A DNA stretch of 64,000 nt. Origin: Zygaena filipendulae. Its lineage: Eukaryota; Arthropoda; Insecta; Lepidoptera; Zygaenidae. Each line of letters opens with the position of its first letter. Position 1 is the first letter of the stretch. Location of the stretch: positions 5,002,501 to 5,066,500 of the forward strand of contig OU015659.1 of NCBI GenBank assembly GCA_907165275.2. The letters are read 5' to 3'. This document shows, in pieces, positions 33,896-43,365 of the stretch. Position numbers and translations under genes: made by a program. The notes below the pieces were generated by a model. It had not been told where the DNA came from. It saw nothing but the letters and a program-made list of their open reading frames with translations, and did not search any database.

Positions 33896-34639
33896 CTTTA
33901 GTTCTCTGTATATTTTCATTTATTTGAAAAATAAAAAAAAAACAAATTTTACTAAATTTTAATTTTCTAACTGACGGACTAAGTAGAATTTTGATTTTCA
34001 AAAGTCGTCAACATCCCTATTATCTACCTAAATGAATAATAAAGTAAGTAAATACTAAATACGTTCAGTATAGCACATCGCGTCCGTGCATGTTGTAATA
34101 TAGGACGTTATCCCTCTAATAAGACCGGTAGAGATGTCATATAAACACGACAACACGTTTCATTAATCAGCTAGACAACACGAGCACATCAACGTAAACA
34201 CTGGGCTCAAAACATCCATCCGTTACTGAAGGGACTAGTGTCATACTTTCCCTAATAAAACCCGTTGGGTATATTTCACAACCTCACTTCTAGGGGTCAG
34301 GTACTACACCGCAGGCGTAAAATGACTATTTAATTCAATTAATTTCTAGTTTACTGCTCGAAATTAAGATAACAATATTTCTTGGTAAGTACTTATATGG
34401 AAGTTTATCTGTGTGTATGTAGTTTCATGATACACCTATCGCCTATTTGCGACTGAGCGGTTTATTTAAAAAAGTTTTAATTTAAACTATGTAGAATTTT
34501 TGGCTATTGTGAGACCTATTTTATTAAAAACCAGGATATTTAATACTTTCGTTTGATGATGATTTTTATTTCATTTCTATAAAAACACGGTGAGAAAATA
34601 AGTTTCAGTAGTTGTACATCGTGTTTGATTTCTCTTGGA
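33896..34639. other. No gene recognised
   Basis: AT-rich spacer. Confidence 0.35.
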
Positions 34640-34795
34640 AAATTTACAATATGATACTTTTTTAGTTTCTACAAAGCTACCAAACACCCGGGCGTGCATA
34701 GATGGCACTCATGTTGCTATAGCGAAGCCCAAAGATCATGCTCTTCATCATTACAAAGGGACTTACCCGTGCGGTGTTGACGGTTGTCGTTTACG
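34640..34795 (+). pseudogene. PIF/Harbinger transposase scrap
   Basis: The frame reads STKLPNTRACIDGTHVAIAK then PKDHALHHYKGTYPCGVD. The central CIDGTHV.I..P is the first catalytic Asp motif of Harbinger (DDE_4/HARBI1-like) transposases, normally followed by Y.NRKG..S.N. Here that second part is already degraded (YKGTYPCGVD). No other transposase part or TIR was found. It differs from the transposase at 63 kb and lies about 220 bases upstream of the DIRS element. Confidence 0.7.
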
Positions 34796-35011
34796 CCATA
34801 AGCCGTTGCTTCATCAAATGGCGGCTGCTTCACTCGATGTCAATACGATTAATTTAATACACACGATACAAATCGAAATATTTGCACATTAGAGATATGC
34901 AACAAATACAAAATGAATCATACGAACAAAAAGTTGTTATATCCACCACATGTACAGACATTAAACAATCAACTACGGTTTTAGCTCATCGTCCGAAGAT
35001 CTACTAGTAAG

Positions 35012-35184
35012 AATTATACTTCGTATCCCTTAGAAGACGATTACACTAATTTACAAGCAGCAGTACGTAGTATGGTGCCGTCCTTATCACACCTTTAGAG
35101 ACCTTAAATCAGATCAAAACTATCTGTCTCACTCGCACACTGTCACTCCACTGTCATGCCTGCGCCAGCGCTCGGCCATCATTA
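35012..35184. repeat. DIRS left inverted terminal repeat
   Basis: Runs from AATTATACTTCGTATCCC to GCTCGGCCATCATTA. Positions about 35031-35184 are the inverse of 40111-40265. The outer ~19 bases are specific to the left end and recur, inverted, in the internal complementary region. Confidence 0.9.
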
Positions 35185-35259
35185 CGTTTTTTAGTGTCGT
35201 CCGTGTCACACGTTCTCGCTTCAAATAATAACGGTTATCAGTGACCCCTGTATTACACT

Positions 35260-35403
35260 ATGGGTGGAAAAAAGAGATCCCGAGATCGAGACGACGACGG
35301 ATACGAAGAAATTATGCGAAAGTTACGGAAACTAGAAAAGGTGGTTAAAAAGAAACGAACGCTTTCTAGTTCCGGTTCCGACGATGACGAAATGGATTAC
35401 TAA
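35260..35403 (+). CDS. DIRS short leader ORF or first gag exon
   Basis: A small frame starting MGGKKRSRDRDDDGYEEIMR lies just inside the left terminal repeat and ends TAA at 35401-35403. It is very basic and acidic in blocks (KKKRTLSSSGSDDDE). The gag frame begins 570 bases later, immediately after TTTATTGCAG, a good splice acceptor. A phase-1 join from G35374 (before GTTCCG) to A35974 would fuse this peptide to gag in frame as SSSDDISADEF. The donor is weak, so the alternative is that this is a separate small ORF. The ~600-base gap holds no other coding sequence. Confidence 0.5.
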   Translation: MGGKKRSRDRDDDGYEEIMRKLRKLEKVVKKKRTLSSSGSDDDEMDY

Positions 35404-35973
35404 TTATACGGTTAGTGTTACAGCTGATTGCTTATACATATATTTTGTACCTAACGACTGTCGCCTAGAATGGCCAGCTTTTATTAAATCATGCGCTTCC
35501 ACGTATATCGTGCAATACTTAAGCTAAATGCAATGTATTCTAAGTGCATATAAACCTTGTTCCTGTACTTCGGTGGCAAGATAGCATATTTTATATATAA
35601 CTATATTGAACATCTCCGCGTAAATCGCGTTGAGTGCCGCGCCGCCGCGCAACTACCTCCACGTACCTATACCGTGTTGAGTCTGCGCATACCTACCCAC
35701 GAATACTTATTTTGCCTCACTCAACGTAAATCGTGTTCGAGTACAAAATAACGTATGCTTTAATAGTCTCACGTAAATCGTAGACGAGTAATTTTTATAT
35801 AATGATAAGTACTTGGTGTACCTACTGACTAGTTACGGTGTTACGGTACAATTCTATAATTAAATTCGTATCACGCAATGAATATACCTGTTGCCGCTAA
35901 ATAAAATAAAATCATTATAAAAAAAAAACCGAATATATAAAATGAGTTCTAGGTTACTCATACTTTATTGCAG

Positions 35974-36959
35974 ATGATATTTCGGCGGACGAATTCTATA
36001 ATGAGACTCAAGACTGTCCGTCAACAGCCGCACCGAGCGCCCCGGGGCCGCCCGCGCCGCCCGTGCCGACCGCGCCGTCCGCGCCGCCCCCGGCCGCCGC
36101 GCCACCCGCGGACGCCGCTGTGCCGAACGACGACATGCAGCTGATCGACGATACACAGCAACAAGAGCAAGACAGCTTAGACCAGGTTATTCTAGACATT
36201 TTAGGTGACGACCCCTCTACAGAAAATCCGTTTGGTGAAAATTTGCACAAAGATATCGCTCCCAGATGGCAAAATATCTTGGTTAACGGCCTCAATAAAG
36301 ACAGTAGAATCACATTACAAAAGCTTTATCTACCGGCAGAAAACTGTTCTTACATGAAAGCGCCCAAACTAAACGCAGAAATCAAAGCTGCATTAACAGA
36401 AGTAAATGAGAAAAAAGACATTTACTGCCAGTCAAAGCAAAACCAGCTAACGAGTTGTTTGGCTGCTACTGGGAAGGTTTTGAATATTGCTTTGGCGAGG
36501 AATAGAAATATACCTCAAGACATCATAAAACCCCTGAGCGACGCGGGTCGCCTCTTATGTGACTACCATCACAAAGAATCCTTGTCACGCCGATACGCCG
36601 CTATGAATTCTCTCAGTAAAGAAACGAAAGACGTACTTAAGAACACAAAAATAGACGAATTCCTTTTTGGTTCTGATCTCGCCGAAAAACTAAAAACATC
36701 CAAGGCAATTTCGAAATCTGGGTTGGAGATGAGGACACCCGTCGCTGGACCATCGGGTGTAAGAAGACCCGCCAGCACAGTATCACAAGTCCCTGCTGCC
36801 CACCGTGCACCGACTTTAAACGCGAGGGGGGCTCCGCGTGCGCCGGCCGCCGAGCCGCGAGCGAACCCCGCCCCGCGCCAGCCGCCCGCACCGCGCCGCC
36901 AGGGCTCCCGCGCGCGGCCCGCACCGCCGCGCCAGCACCATCGCTCCCGGAGACAGTGA
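35974..36959 (+). CDS. DIRS Gag
   Basis: A continuous frame of about 328 codons begins after a likely splice acceptor and ends TGA at 36957-36959. It starts DDISADEFYNETQD, then an Ala/Pro-rich GC-rich linker (36045-36120). The conserved DIRS gag core follows: DIAPRWQNILVNGLNKDSR, LYLPAENCSYMKAPKLNAEI and DIYCQSKQNQLTSCLAATGK. The C-terminal 60 residues are Arg/Pro/Ala-rich (for example ARPAPPRQHHRSRRQ) and could bind nucleic acid. No CCHC knuckle is present, as is usual for DIRS. No in-frame ATG opens the frame upstream, which supports splicing or another start mechanism. It overlaps the beginning of pol by a few bases in a different frame. Confidence 0.8.
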
Positions 36960-38849
36960 CTTCAGACCCACAGGTACATGTGCCCGTCGCCGGCCGACTA
37001 CAATACTTTTACGATCAGTGGCAGGGCATCACTGACGACAGCACGATCCTCTCGTGGGTCGCGGGTTACAAAATTCCTTTTAAAATGGAATCCATCCAAT
37101 CGTCAGTTCCCATAGAAATATGTCGCTCTGAAACTGATAGTTACATTATAGATACATGTATAGCAGATATGTTGGAAAAAAAAATTTATTTCATATTGTG
37201 ATCCTTGTGAAGGTTAATATTTATCGCCCATTTTTACAGTTCCAAAGCCGAACGGGAAACATAGGTTTATTTTAAACCTAAAAAGTTTAAATAAGTATGT
37301 TCAAGTAGACCATTTTAAAATGGAAGATTACCGCACGGCTTTGAAGTTGCTGAATCACGATGATTATATGGCCACGCTCGATTTAAAGGACGCCTACTTT
37401 TTAATATCAATTGATGTACATGACCGAAAGAAATTGCGTTTCCAATGGAAATCACAACTTTACGAGTTCAACGTACTTCCATTCGGCCTATGTACGGCGC
37501 CCTATGTTTTCACGAAATTATTAAAGCCTATTCTCCTTCACTTACGAATATCTGGCCACATATCAGTAAATTACCTAGATGATTTTTTTTGTGTCGGATC
37601 TGACTACCAAGAATGCGCAAATAAAGTTTCAATAACCCGGAAAACACTAGAATATATAGGATTTATAATTAACTATGAAAAAAGTCAATTGACCCCCACT
37701 AAATGTTGCAAATTTTTAGGGTTCGTGTTTAATACAACTAATATGACTATTTCATTACCACGAGATAAGAAAAGCCGTATAAAAGAATCGGCTAAATTAT
37801 TTTTGCATATTAAAAAATGCACTATTAGGAAACTTGCCGAGTTCATTGGTCTCTTGACGTCGGCCTGCCCCGCCGTGCGATACGGCTGGGTGTATACGAA
37901 GCTATTCGAGAGAGAAAAGTTTTTGGCGTTAAATTACTCTAAAAATTACAACAAAATAATGCATATAGGCTCAAATTTGCGAAATGACTTTATGTGGTGG
38001 GTTGATAATATTGATAATAGTTTATCCCCCATCAGAAATGATAATTACGAGTTGGAGATTTACAGTGATAGTTCTAGCTTCGGCTGGGGAGCGGCTTGCA
38101 ACAGCGACACAGCTAGTGGCAATTGGAACGCATCGGAGCTGTCCAGACACATAAACTATCTCGAGCTTAAAGCTGCTTTTTATGGACTCAAAATTTTCGC
38201 CGCTCACCTAGCGAACTGTAGTATATTATTGCGAATAGACAACACCACTTCCATAGCCTACATTAACAAAATGGGCGGTGTGCAATTTACTCATTTAAAT
38301 GAATTGGCACGTGACATATGGCAGTGGTGTGAGGCTAGAAATATATATATATTTGCGTCATACATTCGATCAGCGGATAATGTCGTCGCCGACCGCGCTT
38401 CACGTCAACTGTCAATAGACACGGAGTGGGCTCTAGCAGAATATGCGTATAAAAATATTATAGACACTTTTGGGGTTCCAAATTTTGATCTCTTCGCGAG
38501 CATACAGAATCACAAATGTGAGAGGTATGCATCGTGGAAGCTTGATCCTCAGGCTGAAGTCATAGATGCTTTCACCTTTAAATGGAATAAAATTAAATTT
38601 TATGCTTTTCCCCCATTCTGCCTTATTACAAAAGTCATTCATAAAATAATAGCAGACAAAGCTGAAGGCATGATAGTTGTCCCATATTGGCCATCTCAGC
38701 CTTGGTACCCCATATACAGCAAACTTTTAGTTTCACAAGAACTATACTTCAAGCCTGATCCGAGTCTATTGCATTCACCTTTCAGAGAAGCTCACCCACT
38801 CCATGCGGAGCTTACCCTGGTGGCGGCGAGATTATCCGGAGGTCGCTGA
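36956..38849 (+). pseudogene. DIRS pol: RT, RNase H and methyltransferase-like domain; two 5' lesions
   Basis: The N-terminal pol section at 36956-37190 carries VAGRLQYFYDQWQGITDD, ILSWVAGYKIPF and IDTCIADMLEKK, the standard lead-in to DIRS RT. The frame is then lost at an A9 run (37176-37184), and the next frame has TAA at 37215 before VPKPNGKHRFILNLKSLNKY. From 37320 a clean 509-codon frame has LDLKDAYF (catalytic Asp, ~residue 21), LPFGLCTAPYVF (~53), YLDDFF (catalytic YLDD, ~85), RNase H YSDSSSFGWGA (~247), LELKAAFYGLK and IDNTTSIAYIN (~305), and a C-terminal part with FDLFASIQNHK, SWKLDPQAEVIDAF, FPPFCLI and VPYWPSQPWYP. The last is the conserved region described as adenine-methyltransferase-like in DIRS elements. 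Outside the two lesions the frame is open to 38849. Confidence 0.9.
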
Positions 38850-38884
38850 GCAGGTGCAGCGCGCCTGCCGCCTCGCTCCAGCTG

Positions 38885-39808
38885 ATGATGGCCTCACTCT
38901 CGGAAAAGACTGTTAGTCAACACAATTCTTCTCTTAAGTCATGGTGGACATTTTGCATTAATAATAACGTTGATTATTGTAACGCTGAAGTCTCCCAGGT
39001 TATATCATACTTGACTGAACGTTTCGAGTCTGGAGCTAGCTACGCGACGCTGAATACCTCTAGATCTGCATTAGCCCTCGTCCTCGGCTCTGCTGTAACG
39101 TCACATGAATATATTAATCGATTACTGAAAGGTATATTTCGTCTTAGACCACCTACACCTAAGTATGATATTACCTGGGACCCTAAGCTAGTACTTGACT
39201 ATATATCTAATTATTTTCCTCATGAACAAATCTCCTTGCAGGAGTTATCGTTGAAAACTATAACTCTTCTTGCTATAGCAACCGCCCAAAGGATGCAAAC
39301 TTTAAGTCTAATTAAGTGTAATAATATAATTAATAATGACGATGGCATAATAATTAAAATTGATGATTTGATAAAAACCTCCAGACCAGGAGTCTATCAA
39401 CCACTTCTGCGGCTACCATATATAATCGAAAATGAAAAAATATGTCCGGCAACCGCCTTAAAATCTTATTTAGATAAAACTAGAACTCTTCGTAGTGATC
39501 AATCGGATTACCTTTTCATTAGCTTTAGAAAACCCCATAAAAAGGTGGGTTCCCAAACGTTAGCTCATTGGGTTAAATCAACATTACAAAAAAGTGGTGT
39601 CGATACCAGTATGTTCGGGGCGCATAGCACGCGCCACGCGTCCACGTCGGCGGCGCGGCGCGCGGGCGCCAGCCTGCAGGTGGTTCGTAGGGCCGCTGGC
39701 TGGAGCGAATCCTCTAATATTTTCCTGAAATACTACGATAGAGAACTAGCCCCGCGCAACGCTGGCAATGATTATGTAAATTCATTATTTAATTCCCAAA
39801 TTGATTGA
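38885..39808 (+). CDS. DIRS tyrosine recombinase
   Basis: A 307-residue open frame encodes the enzyme that inserts the circular DIRS cDNA. It has an N-terminal SAM-like core-binding region (KTVSQHNSSLKSWWTFC, YATLNTSRSALALVLGS) and a catalytic domain with the first Arg in IATAQRMQTLSL (R136), the HxxR box in GAHSTRHASTSA (H247, R250), GW at about 272, and the Tyr nucleophile in NIFLKYYDRE (Y283 or Y284). All catalytic residues are present with normal spacing. The frame is open upstream of the ATG and abuts the end of pol in another reading phase, so the true N-terminus could lie slightly earlier. No stop or frameshift is seen, making this the best-preserved coding sequence in the window together with the LINE RT. 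Confidence 0.93.
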   Translation: MMASLSEKTVSQHNSSLKSWWTFCINNNVDYCNAEVSQVISYLTERFESGASYATLNTSRSALALVLGSAVTSHEYINRLLKGIFRLRPPTPKYDITWDPKLVLDYISNYFPHEQISLQELSLKTITLLAIATAQRMQTLSLIKCNNIINNDDGIIIKIDDLIKTSRPGVYQPLLRLPYIIENEKICPATALKSYLDKTRTLRSDQSDYLFISFRKPHKKVGSQTLAHWVKSTLQKSGVDTSMFGAHSTRHASTSAARRAGASLQVVRRAAGWSESSNIFLKYYDRELAPRNAGNDYVNSLFNSQID

Positions 39809-39873
39809 AATCACTTTAAAATAAATACGAATTTCAAATAATACAAATTTTTTTGTTTCTACTCTAAACATCT

Positions 39874-39992
39874 GCTTGTAAATTAGTGTAATCGTCTTCT
39901 AAGGGATACGAAGTATAATTGAGAATTAAACGAACTTACCATGTGAAGTTCGACTTCTAATTATACGAGTATCACGAAGAAGACGATTACTA
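39874..39992. repeat. DIRS internal complementary region
   Basis: The first half (GTAAATTAGTGTAATCGTCT to GGGATACGAAGTATAATT) is the inverse of the outer left repeat. The second half (ATTAAACGAACTTACCATGT to CGAAGAAGACGATTAC) is the inverse of the outer right repeat. Joining the two outer ends of the element would recreate this sequence, exactly as in DIRS-1. Confidence 0.9.
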
Positions 39993-40110
39993 AACTCCCT
40001 CCCATCCCGGCAATACTTTACCCATTTACAACAAAAAATTTGAAATTTCGGACCACAGAATTTACTTTTTTTATAAATTCCGTGTCCTAAATTGGACATA
40101 ACTTTAAACC

Positions 40111-40319
40111 TAATGATGGCCGAGGGCTGGCGCAGGCATGACAGTGGAGTGACAATGTGCGAGTGAGACAGATAGTTTTGATCTGATTTAAGGTCTCTAA
40201 AGGTGTGATAAGGACGGCACCATACTACGTACTGCTGCTTGTAAATTAGTGTAATCGTCTTCTTCGTGATACTCGTATAATTAGAAGTCGAACTTCACAT
40301 GGTAAGTTCGTTTAATTCT
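40111..40319. repeat. DIRS right inverted terminal repeat
   Basis: Starts TAATGATGGCCGAGGGCTGG and ends GGTAAGTTCGTTTAATTCT. The outer ~54 bases (from TTCGTGATACTCGTATAATT) are specific to the right end and recur, inverted, at 39921-39992. Confidence 0.9.
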
Positions 40320-41354
40320 AAATTATTATTCATTCATAAGCGACAATATTGGTAAATTAAATGTAATATCTTAAAAATATATTAAAATAATTTACTGGTG
40401 AAAATCGCACGAAAATCTGTTTTGCAGTTTTTGAATTTATCGCGCGGAGGAGGACTTTCTATCATAATATATAGTGATACCTATATAGTGATGAATTCTG
40501 ATCAGGGTGTCACGTCGTATATGCGGTCCCTGTCTAGCCACCATTGAGTTCCAAAACATTTCTGTATTATCTTCGTCACCTAAATAAGATAAAGCGTGTG
40601 ATAACCGAGTTATGTTACATATAACAATAAAGTTGTCAAGATAATATCCGATTAAGTACGCATCGTGCTATTATAACAAGAAATCTCTGAGTAAACGAAC
40701 GTGTTAGAAAAGGAACGTGTTGTGATAGGCATGTCGGGGAATTGTTCGTAATTTCCTTACGTCACGTTGTTATGAGACGTTGAACGAATAACATCCCACA
40801 ACGCGGCAGCGAGCGCTAAGGCGCAACCTTCTAAATAGTGTGGCACTACGCAATCATACGGAGTATGACGATAATCCAAACCTACGACGTTAAATGGATG
40901 TGGTTAACGATATGCGACATCAAATTTTCACGTAATCTCCAAGCGAAAACGCTCTACGCACGCATTAGCGTGGCATCGCATTATATCGTTTTGCCACATC
41001 TATACGAATTCCAAGTATTCATTATTCATAGCTCTGCATCGGATAATAACCATGGGCCCGCTAAGAATGTTTACAGAGCCATCTCCGAGACGATATTGAA
41101 GATATTATTATTACATTTTCGAGGCTCTTTCTCTTTTGTTGATATTTCCACGCATCAAAAAGAAAGAAAATATGTATATAATATAAAGGGAGGAAATGGC
41201 ATTAAGCGTGTTTTAGTTTTTCCTTTTTTTGGGTCTCGCATTGCGCTCCCCAGCGTTAAGGAATATTTTTTACAAATATAAAACAACATTAACTTGAAAG
41301 CTTTGGTAGTCGCGATACTTAGGTACTAGATGGTCATATTTGTGCGAAACTTTA
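40320..41354. other. No gene recognised
   Basis: A faint Helitron-like minus-strand end (TTTGAATTTATCGCGCGGAG) may lie at about 40430-40480. From 40660 to 41130 the DNA is less AT-rich and holds a 147-codon plus frame (40838-41281) without any recognised domain. I do not call it a gene. Confidence 0.35.
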
Positions 41355-41808
41355 GGTCCGTATTCCAGAAGGTGACTCAGATCACGTTTCCCTTGAGATT
41401 TGTTTTAAGCTGAAATCATAACTGAAGCGTAAATCTTATTATAGAATGCGTTTTAAGTTCTAATCACTTGAAACTAGTCTTTAGTGGAGATTCTGAACTC
41501 TGATTGGTTCTAATCACTTGAAACTAGTCTTGAGTAGATATTTTGAACTCTGATTGGTTGAGTGGTCTTGACTTGACAGACGTAAACAAAGATCAAATCT
41601 TTGCTTGAGTATAGATTAGTACTCAAGCGTCATCATAGAATAATAATAACAATAATCCACTTCACAAAAAGGATACATAAAAAGGAATAACTCAGCTGAT
41701 TGTTGATTGATGAATCTCGTTTCAAGTAAGGTTCTAAAATTAAAGCTTTACTTTAAATTAGTTTTAAAACTAGATTCATGACTTGAGTAACCTTTTGGAA
41801 TACGGACC
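41355..41808. mobile_element. MITE with TA target, mariner-like by target
   Basis: Inverted ends GGTCCGTATTCCAGAAGGT and ACCTTTTGGAATACGGACC differ at one position. TA lies on both sides (41353-41354 and 41809-41810). The element is 454 bp. It contains a 50-bp tandem duplication (41461-41510 and 41511-41560, each starting TAATCACTTGAAACTAGTCT and ending CTCTGATTGGTT). The ends also continue as weaker complementary arms (TCAAGTCATGAATCTAG-like against GATTTGTTTTAAGCT). It has no coding capacity. A Tc1/mariner assignment is inferred from the TA target only. Confidence 0.75.
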
Positions 41809-42735
41809 TATAAGATCACCAAAGGGTCAATTTGCTTGTGAGTAGTACACAAACTTTGAAGGGCATATTTTTTATAGTTTGGCAAGGCTAAGCGTACCTA
41901 CGCGAATACCAACAATGCAACTTTTCAATGCGATTGTCGGCATGACGCGACGTGCAGTGCGACTTGTCGGACGTCTGTACGTGTACGACTCAATCCCAAT
42001 GACGCCACACAGGAGTATCTGACCCAAAAAGTCGATCAAAATCCAACATTCTTTTTCGGCGTTTTCAAGAAACTATAGCTGCGAGGCTTGAGTCAAATGT
42101 CTATACAACAATAGACCGTCACATTTTGGGTAACGTTCATTAGTTTTCGCGTAAGCGATCGTATTTTGAGCGCTTCGCAAGCTACTCGTATATTGACTAA
42201 GAAATAGACGAAATAATTGAGTTGCAATAAAATCGTTTGTGATTGATATCGAGTGGATATTAGTGATTTTCATAATGGAAGACGTTCAACCAGGTATGTA
42301 GAATCGGAAGTTTAGTAAATTATATCCAAAAATTTCCCACAACTTTTTTTCGGGCCTTTTTTGTTAACTGACTGTTTTTATGGTTATTTTTTGATAAAAT
42401 TTATAAAATAGTGATTTTGTTAGGTTTCCGGGTTTTTCCCGGTTCCGGTTTTTTTTGTTTGGCTACCTTAGGGTGTTGTCTTGGAACTCCATTGAAAACT
42501 AGGTGCCATAAATTGCCAAAAAATAGTCTTTCTAGTAATTTTCGAGCTTTCATAATACAAAACAAAGTTATATTTTGCAGTCACTTTCACTAATTTAAGA
42601 CTTTCCTTGTATTAGGCACTTCTGGCGTATAGATTATCACTCGGAAAGCTACATACTATATGGCTAAAACAGCTGTGGTAAGGATATAGCGGAAAAATTT
42701 GGCTTTGTAGTAACAAATATAAAAAATTATCTACA
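41809..42735. other. Unassigned, with exon-like start at 42273-42293
   Basis: ATGGAAGACGTTCAACCAG followed directly by GTATGTAG at about 42292 looks like a short first coding exon with a strong donor, and it is preceded by a GC-richer, CpG-containing block (41900-42030). No downstream exon could be linked with confidence except possibly the remnant at 42736. Everything else is unremarkable. Confidence 0.3.
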
Positions 42736-43046
42736 TTTTTACATGAAGGAAAGAAAGTTTTCGAACAAAAATTATTAAGATTTAAGCCCGAAATGAAAAC
42801 GAAATGGCAAAGTTTAAATAGGAGAAGCTATTTTTGAAGAAATACCATGACTGGTTGCATTGAGATCCCATTGAAATCAGATACTTCCAGTGCTGGTCGG
42901 CCTAGAAAATCTTTCGATGATCGCCCACAATACACAAGATATTGATTCATGGTCCAATAATTGTGGAACACGCACTTCTGCAAGTAGGCATAGAATAAAG
43001 TTAGAAGAGGCAGCAGAAGCCAGAAATAAACATTTCCGACGTACAA
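42736..43046 (+). pseudogene. Remnant of an uncharacterised insect protein family
   Basis: One frame reads FEQKLLRFKPEMKTKWQSLN, a stop, then EIPLKSDTSSAGRPRKSFDD and RPQYTRY. A second frame continues CGTRTSASRHRIKLEEAAEA. The pattern F..E.K..W ... W ... GRP.K.F.DR....R resembles a family of uncharacterised insect proteins that I recall but cannot name. Two stops and a frameshift are present. It stops where a TIR element begins at 43047. The family could be a domesticated or active mobile-element protein. Confidence 0.4.
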
Positions 43047-43283
43047 CAGGACCCTTATTCACTATGACCAACAACATTCCTTGCCCATATAAAGCGCGTC
43101 CCAAAAACGCATTTCCAAACGTTCGAGATGCCAAAATATTAGAAATTATTATTCTTTATGCCATAAGAAACGTTGTAAATGTATTTTTTAGGAGTGAAAC
43201 TTATTTGATTACGAGGGAAAGACAGTTTTTGCGGCGTCTTATCTTAACGCGGCGTGTTATGGTCATAGTGAATAAGGGCCCTG
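43047..43283. mobile_element. TIR element (MITE) of about 237 bp
   Basis: The left end CAGGACCCTTATTCACTATG is the inverse of CATAGTGAATAAGGGCCCTG on the right, with one mismatch, and the match continues inward for a few bases (ACCA/TGGT). The interior has no transposase. An 8-bp duplication is not visible, although the CAGG start is hAT-like. A longer end pairing CAACAG with CTGTTG at 43045 and 43289 is also possible. Confidence 0.65.
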
Positions 43284-43365
43284 ACTGTTGGACTCACATT
43301 TGAGCAGCATTAGGCGTGAACCGCCAAAGAAATCATACTCATCTAAATCAGAGACCTTACCTTAG

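Larger units (their letters stand above)
35012..40319 (+). mobile_element. DIRS-type tyrosine-recombinase retrotransposon, nearly intact
   Basis: A ~5.3-kb element with the full DIRS plan: inverted terminal repeats (35012-35184 and 40111-40319), gag, RT-RNase H-methyltransferase-like pol, tyrosine recombinase, and an internal complementary region near 39874-39992. The shared ~154-bp part of the two terminal repeats differs at about two positions only, so the insertion is young. There is no integrase and no direct LTR. Inactivating changes are visible only at the start of pol (a shift at an A9 run, 37176-37184, and TAA at 37215). A flanking target duplication is neither expected nor seen. The left boundary is set by loss of match to the internal complementary region at about 35012, the right by the same test at about 40319. 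Confidence 0.93.

Noticed and set aside
34976..35011. Possible extension of the DIRS element to the left
   Set aside because: The sequence no longer matches the internal complementary region, so it is flanking DNA.
36008..36313. Minus-strand frame over the DIRS gag Ala/Pro region
   Set aside because: Shadow of the gag coding sequence in GC-rich DNA.
36838..37035. Arg/Pro-rich plus-strand frame at the gag-pol junction
   Set aside because: Out-of-frame shadow of the Arg-rich gag tail.
40838..41281. 147-codon plus-strand frame
   Set aside because: No motif, non-repetitive but with biased composition. No evidence of expression or conservation from sequence alone.
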